Assembly: GCA_009760885.1 (NCBI GenBank)
Contig: CM019719.1
Span: forward strand, 29,924,084 to 29,988,083
Length of the DNA stretch: 64,000 nucleotides
Source: Achatina immaculata
Taxonomy: Eukaryota; Mollusca; Gastropoda; Stylommatophora; Achatinidae
Direction: 5' to 3'
In this document: piece by piece, positions 45,541-56,144 of the stretch
How positions within the stretch are numbered: the stretch's first letter is position 1
Layout of the letters: the number at the start of each line of letters is the position of its first letter
The notes under the pieces: generated by a model
What the model was told of the DNA's origin: nothing
What the model saw: the letters and a program-made list of their open reading frames with translations, nothing else
The model's database searches: none
Position numbers and translations under genes: made by a program

Positions 45541-45990
45541 TATGGTGCGCTAACCCTGACGCTGGCATATCAGCTATGGATCGCTGACCTTGGCATATCA
45601 GCTATGGGTCGTTAACCCTGACGCTGACATATCAGCTAATGGTCGCTAACCCTGACGCTGGCGTATCAGATATGGGTCGCTAACCCTGACTCTGGCATAT
45701 CAGCTAATGGTCGCTAATCCTGACACTGGCATATCAGCTATGGATCGCTAACCCTGACGCTGGCATATCAGCCAATGGTCGCTAACCCTGACGCTGGCAT
45801 ATCAGCTATGGATGGCTAACCCTGACGCTGGCATATCAGCCAATGGTCGCTAACCCTGACGCTGGCATATCAGCTATGGGTCGCTAACCCTGACGCTGAC
45901 ATATCAGCTATGGATCGCTAACCCTGACGCTGACATATCAGTTATGGGTCGCTAACTCTGACGCTGGCATATCAGCTATGGGTCGATGGT
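45537..45990. repeat. 34-bp minisatellite, about 13 copies, from a LINE 3' UTR
   Basis: Unit 'ctatgggtcgctaaccctga' plus 'cgctggcatatcag'. The same order of words occurs once at the end of the LINE D 3' UTR at 54715-54770 ('cgccagccctgatgccagct', 'tgtcagatttgggtccctga'). It is unrelated in sequence to the 36157-41405 array despite the same unit length. Confidence 0.93.
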
Positions 45991-47250
45991 TGCCTAATCG
46001 GGCAGCGTCTTTACCTCATCTCCGCAGTCAAAAACAATAATACTTGAAGGAGCAGTCAGTTGAAAACTATCATCTTTAATGAGGAAATAAAATCTCATAC
46101 AAATTTTGAATGTCAGGACATCAAACGTTCACAGCACACATGATGGCGCGCTTGTTAGTTACGTGTGAAACGACGGTAAATGGCATTCTTATCCAAGAAA
46201 TCGTTCTAGAATATCATGAAGAATTTATATGGAGACAGCTACTGGAAAGTGTTAATGATAAGTCTACGGCTGGAACTTGGATGCTGGGAGACAATCCGTG
46301 CTTTAGTTTTGGCGTCGTCAGCAAAAATGTAACTACTTACTTGCGGACATACCAGAGAACTCTGGCGTCATCAGCCAAAGCTACTGAAAATGTGACGGAT
46401 TTATGCTAATTATATTATATTATATTCTGTTATGTTATGTTATGTTATGTTAGGCAGGAAACTGTTTTAATAGAGCGATGCAACGGCACAATATCATCAA
46501 AGAAATACCCCGCCTCAGGCACGCGTTTCGGCCATTTAAACTTCTGACCCTCTGAGGGAGGTGGAGCCCTCTGGCTCATTATATTATGTTACGTTCCATT
46601 ACGTTTATGTCATTCATATATTAGCTGCTGCAGTCTAAAGTTGAGCTAATTATCTAATTATGCCATAAAAAATCTAGGACAGTGTAATATATTTAAAAAA
46701 AAAGGGTTAGGATTCTATCAGAATCGAAAGAAACGTTTCAAGATTTACTAGACTTTTTTTTTTTACTCAGTTCGTCCATTATGTAACGAAGTAATACTGC
46801 TACAACAGCATTTAATGTTAATTTCCTGACTACACTTCCTTAATGAAACGAAAAACAAGAGGTTGCCAATAGGTTCAGAACTTATTGGTACAGGAATATA
46901 CGTTGTTTGTTCGACTTCAGACCGAACTTTTAACTTTAGCATGGATCAGGAGCGTCAAAAGGCATTGATTTTTTTTTTTTTAACTACCGCACATTAATAT
47001 GTTAGAGTGCTGATTCTTGTATTTGAAGTTGTGTGTTTTCAAGTAATGCACTTTGTCTTTCTTTGACTTTTCTCCTAAGCTTTTTCTTAGTTTCCTGTAA
47101 AACGATAGAGCTTTCTTTATGCGATGAAAAGTTGTGGTAGTAACCACGAGTTGCATTTAGAAGCAGTGTTGAGCTCTAAGTTTGACAAACTGCAGCTGTT
47201 AACGTATGCTTCATGATTGAGTTGACTTTTTAATTGTCGTCTTTTCATAA
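45991..47250. other. Spacer with a TATGT microsatellite
   Basis: A 99-codon plus-strand frame (46110-46409) has no recognisable domain. An ATATT/TATGT pentanucleotide run occupies about 46405-46452. No supported gene. Confidence 0.4.
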
Positions 47251-47254
47251 CTAG

Positions 47255-47560
47255 GAGCTGAGTTAAAGTAGTGGATTAGTCACTCGCTCGTCGGCCGGAC
47301 GACTCGGTTTCGAGTTCTACTCAACACGGTGGTGGTCATACCGTGACTCGCAAAAACTAATTCCCGGGGTTCACCCAGCCTCAAGAAAAAATGGGCGGCA
47401 GGGTTAATGCTCTAGGAAGGAAAAGGAATGAAGGAATGGCGCTGCTAGCTACGGAGTTCGCGCAGACGGCGACGTTTGTTGACAGTTTCTGGTCAAACGC
47501 TGACTAGGCAGAAGAGCACTTGGTTTAACCATGTGCAGTGATGCTGGCTCACAACTCATA
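47255..47560 (+). mobile_element. tRNA-derived SINE, third head type
   Basis: A tRNA-like head ('gtggattagtcactcgctcg', B-box-like 'ggtttcgagttct') is followed by 'gttcacccagcctcaagaaa' and 'aaatgggcggcagg', the same central block as the 11159 and 22505 elements. The 3' limit is uncertain. Confidence 0.7.
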
Positions 47561-48225
47561 CCTCTACCTTTCACGACTGCTACAGTCTGCGGTTCAGTTC
47601 GCAGTAATTCTCGAGATAATGGTGAAAAATATTCCCTACATCTCAGGTGCCTTGTGCATACATTTCCCCCAGACTAATCGTTCATAGTGTACAGTACGTA
47701 ATATAATCCACTGTGCTTCCGGCTGGCTGAAACTGTACGTGCTATAGCAAGCAACGTGTGAGCAGACAAACAGAACTGGTGTAATCAGTGACTGCACAAG
47801 TTCAGGAGAAAGATTGTATCATCTGTGGATTTGTAGCCGAGAGCGGTAATGATGAGCCAAACTAATTAGCGGGCTACGAACAATGGACTTTTACGATAAC
47901 AAGCGCAACGATTAAAAAAAAAAATTTTTTTTCAGGAATGAAGGACGGGAGTAGAGATACGAAGGAAGAAGGAAATTGAGAATGCTTTTATCTCGTTTAT
48001 TTATTTTTTTATTCCCCCTCCCTTCCCGACTTTTGGTAGAATTTAATATCATCCTTTCCCTCGAACAGATGCTTCAGACTGTCTGGCGTGGAGACAGTGG
48101 CCTGCTCTCCCAAAATGATTTGGTAAAATCGACATTTTCAATCATTTTTTTTTTTTGGGTTCAAACTCGATTTTTTTTTAATTAAAAAAGAAATAAAATA
48201 CACGTTGGTTGTAAATTGTTCATGA
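47561..48225. other. Spacer, no gene seen
   Basis: Contains A/T homopolymers near 47915 and 48148-48185. A 69-codon frame has no domain. Confidence 0.35.
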
Positions 48226-48229
48226 TAGA

Positions 48230-48342
48230 TCGTTTGATTCCAGAATGAGATTCATAAACGGCTGGGTCATTTGATTCCAGAATGAGATTCATAAACGACT
48301 GGATCATTTGATTCCAGAATGAGATTCATAAACGGTTGGCGC
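48230..48342. repeat. 37-bp tandem repeat, 3 copies
   Basis: 'tttgattccagaatgagatt' starts units at 48233, 48270 and 48307, each followed by 'cataaacg'. Confidence 0.95.
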
Positions 48343-49275
48343 TGAAGAAATAAAATGTATTGTTTAATCTTCATAGTTTTTAAAATAGATTTATACAGTT
48401 CCAGAGTTTATTTATTATTATTTTTTTAGTTAACACACTGAGTATATTTGTTCCGGAAAATGACTCCGTGCCTATATTTAGCTCATATTGTAGTTTAAAG
48501 TTTGAACCGAAAAAGACGCGGAGTAAACCGTGTAAGCATGATTTTTTTTTTATAATCTGATATTTTATAAAGCCATTTACATAGGAAAAAAGCTAGATAA
48601 TGTTTCATAATTCACTGATCCATGTTTTTAAGATAGTGTTTAATATATCTTCTGATCCTCCCATGGTTATGCAGGATTGCAGCAATCTTCTCTTCTGGAC
48701 GCATGACTTTAATTCCCACATGTTGAAAGTTTGCTCAGCGAGGGTCGAACATCAACGGGAAATTAATTGCTACAGGAGTATTTGAACACTTAAAAACGGT
48801 GTTTAAGATTATGTCTCGTCTATACTCCGCTCTTTTGAACTCAGTGATCGCGTAAACTGGTGATTTACCGGTTAAAAAAAGAAAACCGAAACTTTTTGGA
48901 GGTCACTGGTTTTCCTAACCGGTTTATATTTAAAAAAAAAAGGTAGTATATATACGGTGTTGTAAAGAGAAAACCGGTATTTCAGAAAGTATTTCATGCA
49001 CGGTAAAAGACAGATACATTTGTGATGGTTTCAGAAAATCGTAGTGCGATCATTGTTTGAATTAGTATACTTTAACTTGTATTCTGCTGTACTGAAATAG
49101 TATATTTTAAAATGTATTTATTATAGTAATTTTATATTTTAACATGTATTTGTTATAGTAATTTTATATATATTTATATATGTAATATAATGTTATAGCA
49201 ATAATGTCCGGAGTTACTGAACCTTGACGAGTGACTGGGCTTGAAAAACAAAGTAACAGAGCACATTATTGTAAT
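48343..49275. other. Spacer, no gene seen
   Basis: AT-rich. Two diverged 43-bp phrases around 'tagtaattttatat' at 49124 and 49155. No coding signal. Confidence 0.35.
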
Positions 49276-49278
49276 GTT

Positions 49279-50110
49279 CGTCATCATCACGTGCCATGCC
49301 GGGCGGCGTAGGCGGTCATATTCCTCCACAGATCCCGGTCCTTGACGTTTCTGAATAACTCTGTTGCTGATTTCTTTCCATGCCACAGTGTCAGGCCTTC
49401 TAACAAATCAGTTTCCTCGGTCGTCCTCTGCCTCTCCTGTCCTCAGTTTTGCCCGTTGTTATCCTTCCCAGTTTCTCTCTTCTCATCACATGCCCCAAGA
49501 ATGATGATTACCGTTTCTTTATCTTTGTTATTATACTACGTTTTTAATTAGCTTGTTTCAGACACTGCTCATTAGTTATATTGGCGGACCATGGGAATCC
49601 TCAACGTTCTTGTCACGAACCACTTCTCTGTTGCCTCCAGAGATTTACTCGCGTGCTTACCACCAGTACGTGATTCACATCCGTGTAGCAAAATAGGTTC
49701 AGTATAGCTCTACAATACATTCTTTCTTACTTTTAATGACTATGACTTATTGCGTAGGATGGTTTTCATTTTCTGAAAATGCTACTTTTAGCCAGGTATA
49801 TTCTGCTTTTAATTTCTGTGATATATCTTCTGTCAGCTGTTATCACTGATCCCTGGTATTTCAGTTTGTTCACTTGTTGCAGTGTTGTTCCACTGATGTT
49901 TATGTTACAGGCAGGCGGGTATTTCTTTTTTCTTTTTGGATATAACCATTGTCTCCGTTTTCTTGATGCCCTTTCTTGTCACTCTCTGTAGCTACAGTAT
50001 TCAGTATGTCCTGTAGATCTTTCTCAGGTCATTCAGTATATCTAATATAAGAGAGATTGTCCAGTTGTTCAGGCTAATTTTGTCTGGCCTAATTTCTAAA
50101 GTAATTACTA
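49279..50110 (-). mobile_element. RTE-type LINE (family A) relic, antisense
   Basis: The minus-strand frame at the 3' end reads MAWKEISNRVIQ, and another frame gives VKDRDLWRNMTAYAARHGT and a stop, matching the ending of the 38208 element (LWRSIIANASRHGT). A short CATCAT remnant of the ATG tail lies at the left end. Upstream parts are diverged and broken by frameshifts. No catalytic motif could be identified. Confidence 0.75.
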
Positions 50111-50535
50111 CCGACATAGTCGCTGAGTTACCGTTATGGTTATCGTTTTAGCCTGTAGGCAGCTGATGTTGGTAAATATTATGTATGAATGTTGACTACC
50201 AGATACAGTCATCGTTCATCAGCGTATCATGTGAATGATTGTATTGGAAGTTGGTCAGCGTAGTCGAACAGAGAAGTAACAAGCCACTCATATGATGTCA
50301 AGTTCAGCTCCTTCGTATTATGGCATGTTTGTTTATTTGTTTGTTTGTTTGAATCTTGAAGTCTGTCTCAGTGAAAGAGCTTTATTTTTCAGTGTCTTTT
50401 AAGGCGTCGACGTGCCTTGTCCGTTCTTCCCAGTTCGGGCGAAAGAAAAAACAACTGAGGAACGTGTTTCAAATGTCATTGCATTTTAATTGTTGTATAT
50501 CCCATTTGTATCTTCCGTTAGGAAGTTCACCACAT
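50111..50535. other. Spacer, no gene seen
   Basis: A short GTTT repeat near 50328-50350; otherwise featureless. Confidence 0.35.
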
Positions 50536-50884
50536 CGCAGTGGTTCCCAACCTTTTTTTATTCAGGTCCCAAATCCTGAAACTAGTGTTTTGTCGCTATC
50601 TTACAACTCCGTTTTCCTTTTGTATTGCCCCGTCACTTGGCTTGGTATTACAGACCTTCACGCATTTGCTTTCTGCATAATCTGAATCAGTGATCACCAG
50701 ACTTTTTTCAGACCGGGACACACCATTGCATGTAGGCACAGATCTCAGGACATCTCAGCTTCCCATGGACTGGGACTGATAATTAACTTTGTGTGGGTTC
50801 TTTACCTGGCAGGTATTGATAGAGTAAAATAAGCACAAATGCTCTGTAATCTGGTCAGAAAGTTTTTTTACTCTACAAATTTGG

Positions 50885-51450
50885 CAGCACACCCCAGGCT
50901 CTCTCGCGGCACACCTCAAGCTCTTTCGTGACACACTTCAAGCTCTTTCGTGACACACCTCAAGCTCTCTCGTGACACACCTCATGCTATCTCGCGGCAC
51001 ACCTCAAGCTCTCTCGCGGCACACCTCCAGCTCTCTCGCGGCACACCTCAAGCTCTCTCGCGGCACACCTCAAGCTCTCTCGCGGCACACCTCCAACCCT
51101 CTCACGGCACACCTCAAGCTGTCTCGCGACACACCCCCAGCTCTCTCGCGCCACACCTCCAGCTCTCTCGCGGCACACCTCCAGCTCTCTCGCGGCACAA
51201 CTCAGGCTCTCTCGCGGCACACCTCAAGCTCTCTCGCGGCACACCTCCAACTCTCTCACGGCACACCTCAAGCTGTCTCGCGACACACCCCCAGCTCTCT
51301 CGCGGCACACCTCCAGCTCTCTCGCGGCACACCTCCAGCTCTCTCGCGGGCACAACTCAAGCTCTCTCGCGGCACACCTCAAGCTCTCTCGCGGCACACC
51401 TCCAACTCTCTCTCGGCACACCTCCAGCTCTCTCGCGGCACACTATTTGA
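50885..51450. repeat. 22-bp minisatellite with 154-bp higher-order unit
   Basis: Unit 'ctctcgcggcacacctcaag' plus 'ct', about 26 copies. A block containing 'gtctcgcgacacacccccag' starts at 51121 and again at 51275, exactly seven units apart, showing multi-unit amplification. Frames of up to 227 codons on both strands are repeat artefacts. Confidence 0.95.
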
Positions 51451-51479
51451 AAAAGTACGATCGTCTAACTATGCGGACA

Positions 51480-51496
51480 CCCCCCCCCCCCCCCCC
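51480..51496. repeat. 17-C homopolymer
   Basis: Uninterrupted C run just inside the right end of the hAT-like element. Confidence 0.95.
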
Positions 51497-51521
51497 GTCA
51501 TGACCAGATTGGGAACCACTG

Positions 51522-52370
51522 TCTTGTATTATATGACATGGCTGTGGTTATCTTCAAAAGATTATCACGCATACGGCGATAAAGCTACAAACATGCGCAA
51601 ATACGAGAAACATCTTCACATATTTCTGGTGCAAATAAACATCCTTTCATCATGAACACTTTTCTCACAGCTGCAATCGAACAAGCTTCTGTATATCTTG
51701 CAAGGATTTCTACACTTGTATTTCTAACGTCTGCTGATTTTGTTATAAATTTGGAGGCACTGGAAGAATAACATTGAGTGGTTGATATAAAATAACATGA
51801 TTTTAAAATAACATTCCAGCACTAGTAATGTGCCTCTCAGATTTCTGGCAACGAGATAAAAAAAAAAAACGCTGACAGATTAATCGTTATCATCATTTAT
51901 GTTTCCTGGTAGCTGTTGAAAAAATATTGTTTCCACGGGCTTTCCCTGGACATTTTTCTGTCATTAGTGTTTTCTAGTTTTGCTAAAGACGGTGTTTGTA
52001 TCTTATATTTCTACAAAATAATGTTGTTTTTTTTTTGCTAAAAGAAATATGCCCACCTCTACCACCATCTTATTCATCATCATCATCATCATGATGTGAA
52101 ATAAGGATCAGAGTGGAAAGATGAGAGACGCAAGTCGGGGGGGGGGGGTGTTTAAATAAACGTTATAAAACAGAAGTGGCTTGATATTCCCCACCCCACC
52201 CCTCCCCCTTAACAAAAACAAACACTTACACACACTACTGATAAAATATTGATAAAATCAATCATCCAAGAGCGCAGCACGGATAAGATGACATCTGTGG
52301 GTCACATTTCACATTTTGATGTCTACCTACATCAGTAAAGTCAATTAAAATCCGCGACAGTCCATCTTTC
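51522..52370. other. Spacer, no gene seen
   Basis: Contains a short (CAT)n run near 52077 and a G run near 52137. No domain-bearing frame. Confidence 0.35.
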
Positions 52371-52374
52371 CATA

Positions 52375-52857
52375 CACATGTCAGTATGAACATTCTAGTC
52401 TTTGCTATGTCCGAGCCATTTATATCTACACATGTCAGTATTGACATTCTAGTCTTTTCCATGTCCAAGCCATTTATATCTACACATGCCAGTATTGACA
52501 TTCTAGTCTTTTCCATGTCCAAGCCATTTATATCTACACATGTCAGTATTGACATTCTAGTCTTTTCCATGGTCGAGCCATTTATATCTACACATGTCAG
52601 TATTGACATTCTAGTCTTTTCCATGTCCGAGCCATTTATATCTACACATGTCAGTATGGACATTCTAGTCTTTTCCATGTCCGAGCCATTTATATCTACA
52701 CATGTCAGTATTGACATTCTAGTCTTTTCCATGGTCGAGCCATTTATATCTACACATGTCAGTATGGACATTCTAGTCATTTCCATGGTCGAGCCATTTA
52801 TATCTACACATGTCAGTATGGACATTCTAGTCTTTCCATGGTCGAGCCATTTCAGAG
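52375..52857. repeat. 54-bp minisatellite, about 9 copies
   Basis: Units contain 'catgtcagtattgacattct' and 'gagccatttatatctaca'. The middle varies between 'ccatgtccgag', 'ccatgtccaag' and 'ccatggtcgag'. Eighteen codons per unit keep both strands open (188 and 234 codons); these are not genes. Confidence 0.96.
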
Positions 52858-53024
52858 CGGATTCACCAGGATTGAGAAAGAAGAGAGAGATAGAAGGGGG
52901 GGGGGGGAAGAGAGTGAGAAGGAAGAAGTGGAAACTGAAAGAATCGAAATAAAAAGAAAAGAGCAAGGGTTCTTAAGCTGTGAGGGAATGTGACATGTTG
53001 GTCACGTGTTGAGATGAAACGATC

Positions 53025-53250
53025 AGAGAATCCCAAAACAAGCTATCAAGTGGAACACAACAGGCCGAAGAAAAATAGGCAGACCACGTGAAACTCTAAA
53101 GAGGACATTGTTAAGAGAGTTCAAATTAATAGGCACAAAATCCCTTGATGAGGTTGAAAAGCTCGCCGAAGACAGGAACAATTGGCGAACTAACTTGCGA
53201 GCCATATGTGACGTTTAACGGCACAGGAAGGATATAAGATAAGAGGGGAA
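53025..53250 (+). mobile_element. LINE 3' end fragment
   Basis: The plus strand reads QAIKWNTTGRRKIGRPRETL, KRTLLREFKLIGTKSLDEVE and EDRNNWRTNLRAICDV before a stop: the C-terminal tail of a non-LTR ORF2, close in pattern to the 34885 element. Severely 5'-truncated. Confidence 0.8.
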
Positions 53251-53363
53251 GGTGGAGTGGAGAATTGTAGGATTTCATGGAGGAAGTGGGACCACAGCTC
53301 GGAATACTCAGAATGTTGGAATATTATTTTACTATGTAGAATGATCAATATTTCGACAGTTTG

Positions 53364-53367
<4 letters not shown>

Positions 53368-53409
<42 letters not shown>
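53368..53409. repeat. (CT)n microsatellite
   Basis: Perfect CT run. Confidence 0.97.
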
Positions 53410-53414
<5 letters not shown>

Positions 53415-54165
53415 CCTACTAGGGGTGGGGGAATTCCTCTGAAGCAGAGAATAATAACAACAAGCACAAATATGGCTTTCTAATCTTAAAAGCGAACAGT
53501 AGACTTGTCACAAACAGGCACATCCAAACAAACAGCTAACAATATTGATTTTTGTCTGTAGTTTAGTTTGAACAGACGAACAGTTTTTTTCACTTGCCAA
53601 CATAGAACAATGCCAGGAAATTACGGTTTAGTAAAGTATTTAGTTGTGTAGTTTACATGAGTTATCATTTGCCGAGGCTGTAGCGAGCACTCCTGTCTGA
53701 CATCGTATCATGCGTATCATTAGGAGATTGTTCAGATCCAGACCGAGGGCTGATGATTGAACTTGATGCACACAATAGAGAGTGTGTGTGTGTATGTATG
53801 CGTGTGGGGCGAGGATGAGAGGGAGGGGGCGGGGAATTCTGAGAAAACTGTTTTTCTAGTTCTTCATTGGGAATATGGCGACGTGTATTCCCATCTGGGA
53901 AATTCATGAACTGGGACCCATTCTCATAAGTTAAAGAAGCTGTGAAAATGAATGTCCGACATACTAGGCCGGATGAGGGGGGTGGGGGGAAAGGGGAGGG
54001 AAGCTTCAGAAGACAGAGAATATGTGCCTGTATGGTCAGGCGTACTGGTCTTCAGTACACGCAGGCTATCAAAGAGTGAAGGGGAAATATGATATCACGT
54101 GAAGCCCAGTTCTGCTGATGAGGGGCCTGACGAAATCTGAAGCGGATGAAATATACACAAGTTTA
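53410..54165. other. Spacer, no gene seen
   Basis: A GT patch near 53780 and G-rich stretches near 53800-54000. No gene. Confidence 0.35.
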
Positions 54166-54167
54166 CT

Positions 54168-54396
54168 GACATATCTAGGCTGGAGATATGCCTGTACATA
54201 AACTTCACAGCAAGCTCACCTTATCCATCTAGGCTGGAGATAAAATGCCTGTACATAAACTGCACAGCAGGCTCACCTTATCCATCTAGGCTGGAGATAA
54301 AATGCCTGTACATAAACTTCACAGCAAGCTCACCTTATCCATCTAGGCTGGAGATAAAATGCCTGTACATAAACTTCACAGCAGGCTCACCTACAA
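54168..54396. repeat. 57-bp tandem repeat, 4 copies
   Basis: Units contain 'atctaggctggagataaaat' and 'gcctgtacataaacttcaca'; small variants such as 'gcaggctc' and 'gcaagctc'. Confidence 0.95.
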
Positions 54397-54479
54397 TACA
54401 GTTGCACGAGCTCACACAAAAAATAAAAACGGAAAAAAAAATCTAGCACTCTTCTTCTTCCTCACCTCCTCCTCCTACT

Positions 54480-54908
54480 CCCTGGATCTGCGAGCTGGTT
54501 CTGTTGCAGCCAATGCGGTAAAGATGTTGAGGCACATCATCGTGTCGTCTTGGGAACGGGTCGTTGCAGCTGTTGTTTCAGTCCCTGGGTGCAGGTAAAA
54601 AGTGAAGGGGTGTGCAGTTCTTCCTTAGTAGACCCCACCACCATGGGGACTGGGACTGTCCCTTCTCCATTAGCCAGGCTGAACCTCTTACTGAGGGTAC
54701 CAGCCGAGAGGCGGGACAGGGTCTTGATCTCTGCGGTTCGCCAGCCCTGATGCCAGCTTGTCAGATTTGGGTCCCTGACTGCCAAAACGGATAGCGCTCT
54801 CGCCATCTCGTCAAAAAAAAAAAAAAAACTTGTTTGAGAGAGTAAAGTGCCCCATATAAAAACAATAAGCATACCTAACTTCAGACACATGATGATGATG
54901 ATGATGAT
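54480..54908 (+). mobile_element. LINE family D 3' UTR copy with ATG tail
   Basis: The longest copy of the 3' UTR: 'ttgcagccaatgcggtaaag', 'gtcgttgcagctgttgtttc', 'ccccaccaccatggggactg', 'gggacagggtcttgatctct', 'gactgccaaaacggatagcg', then a 17-A run and a terminal ATG/GAT repeat (54891-54908). This defines the element's 3' end. Confidence 0.82.
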
Positions 54909-54909
54909 C

Positions 54910-55300
54910 TGCTGAAGTGTGGGCAAAGATAAAAAAGTTTAGCTTTATTTTTCTCTCCCAGCGTGCATATTTATCCATTTCATTCATTGCCGTAATTCTT
55001 CATTGTATCACTCTTCTGTTCTTCTCATTAAGGAGTTCCACGCAGGCATTCCCTGCTCGTCTAACTCGACAGTCAGTGTGAAACGCATAGATCTTCACAA
55101 AAGAAAAAAAAAATACGTGACTCTTCAGCACTGATCTAGTGGCACTTAGAAAGAATACTTCTTGGAGGATACAAAACACAGCCCAAAAACTTGGCCATAA
55201 AGTGGCTGTGATTTCAGAGTCATCTTGGAAAACTGAGAATGAAAAGAAATATTTGAAAATAGCGAAAAGTAAGAAATTTTAAACAGAAATAGTGGGCGGA
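54910..55300. other. Spacer, no gene seen
   Basis: No feature recognised. Confidence 0.3.
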
Positions 55301-56018
55301 ATTATGCAAGATAAAATAAACAAGCTGACTCACAATGCTAACAATGGTAGGATTATAGATCAGTGTAGGAAAGACAAAGTTACTGCAGCAAAATGTGAAC
55401 AACAGAAATGTACAGAGTAGATAGCAAGTTAGTGGAGGAGGTCAACGAATTTGTCTCTTTTGGCAGTAGAATAGTAGAAGATGGAGACGAGACAGGGGAC
55501 ATCAACAGCAGACTTGCTAGAGCAAACTAGGCTTTTGCAATGCTAAAAACTAATGGAGATCTAAAAAAACTAAGCATGAAGACGAAAATCAGGATATTTA
55601 AGAGTAATGTTCTAAGTGTACTACTCCGTGGAAGTGAATGCTGGAGAATCGCCAAAAACTATAGAAAACAAGCCGAATTCTTTCCAGACTAAATGTTTAC
55701 GAAAAATTAGAGGAATATTCTGGCCATCACCGTAAGATATAATCTTGTTGACATGAAATGCTGATGAATCTACTGACAGCAGTTATTGAGCAAAGACGCC
55801 GGCGATGGTTGGGACATGTGCTCTGGATGGCTGACAACTCATTACCAAAAAATAGCACCAAGATGGACACCACAGGAGAACAGAAGTAAGGGTAGACCAA
55901 AGGAGACATGGAGAAGAGCAACAAAGAGGATGTTGAGCAATAGAGGGCTCATCTGGGCAAGACAGGCGTTTGTGGAAAATCATTGCGGAAGCCCCATGTG
56001 CCTTGTGCACTGAAGGTT
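55301..56018 (+). mobile_element. LINE family C, 3' part of ORF2
   Basis: Diverged plus-strand coding remains: VDSKLVEEVNEFVSFGSRIV, DGDETGDINSRLARAN (then a TAG), and after frameshifts EQRRRRWLGHVLWMADNSLP and QENRSKGRPKETWRRATKRM. These match 59340-60745 (antisense) upstream and 9722-10018 downstream. It runs into a GA repeat at 56018, as the 9722 copy does. Pseudogene. Confidence 0.85.
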
Positions 56019-56141
56019 CAGAGAGAGAGAGAGAGAGACAGAGAGGGAGAGGGAGAGAGGAGAGGGAGGGAGAGGGAGAGAGACAGGGAGAGAGAGAGGG
56101 AGAGAGAGGGAGAGAGAGAGGGAGGGAGAGAGAGGGAGAGA
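56019..56141. repeat. (GA)n/(GGGAGA)n tract at the LINE C 3' end
   Basis: AG repeats passing into GGGAGAGAGAG variants, directly after LINE C sequence. Confidence 0.95.
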
Positions 56142-56144
56142 TTA

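Larger units (their letters stand above)
50538..51521. mobile_element. hAT-like non-autonomous element enclosing a 22-bp array
   Basis: The left end 'cagtggttcccaacctt' at 50538 and the right end 'agattgggaaccactg' ending at 51521 form inverted repeats of the same type as at 499 and 58025. The flanking 8-mers (50530-50537 and 51522-51529) do not match, so either the target-site duplication has decayed or the two ends belong to different insertions. The 22-bp array fills the right half. Confidence 0.6.

Noticed and set aside
45537..45990. Telomere-like repeat because each unit has 'ctaaccct'
   Set aside because: The telomere-like word occurs once per 34-bp unit and is explained by LINE 3' UTR sequence; there is no TTAGGG run.
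46110..46409. 99-codon plus-strand frame as a gene
   Set aside because: No domain, no splice or promoter evidence, and length is within chance expectation for the window.
50950..51655. 227- and 166-codon frames in the 22-bp array
   Set aside because: Repeat-derived; both strands open; no recognisable protein.
52262..52966. 234-codon antisense and 188-codon sense frames
   Set aside because: Generated by the 54-bp (18-codon) repeat.
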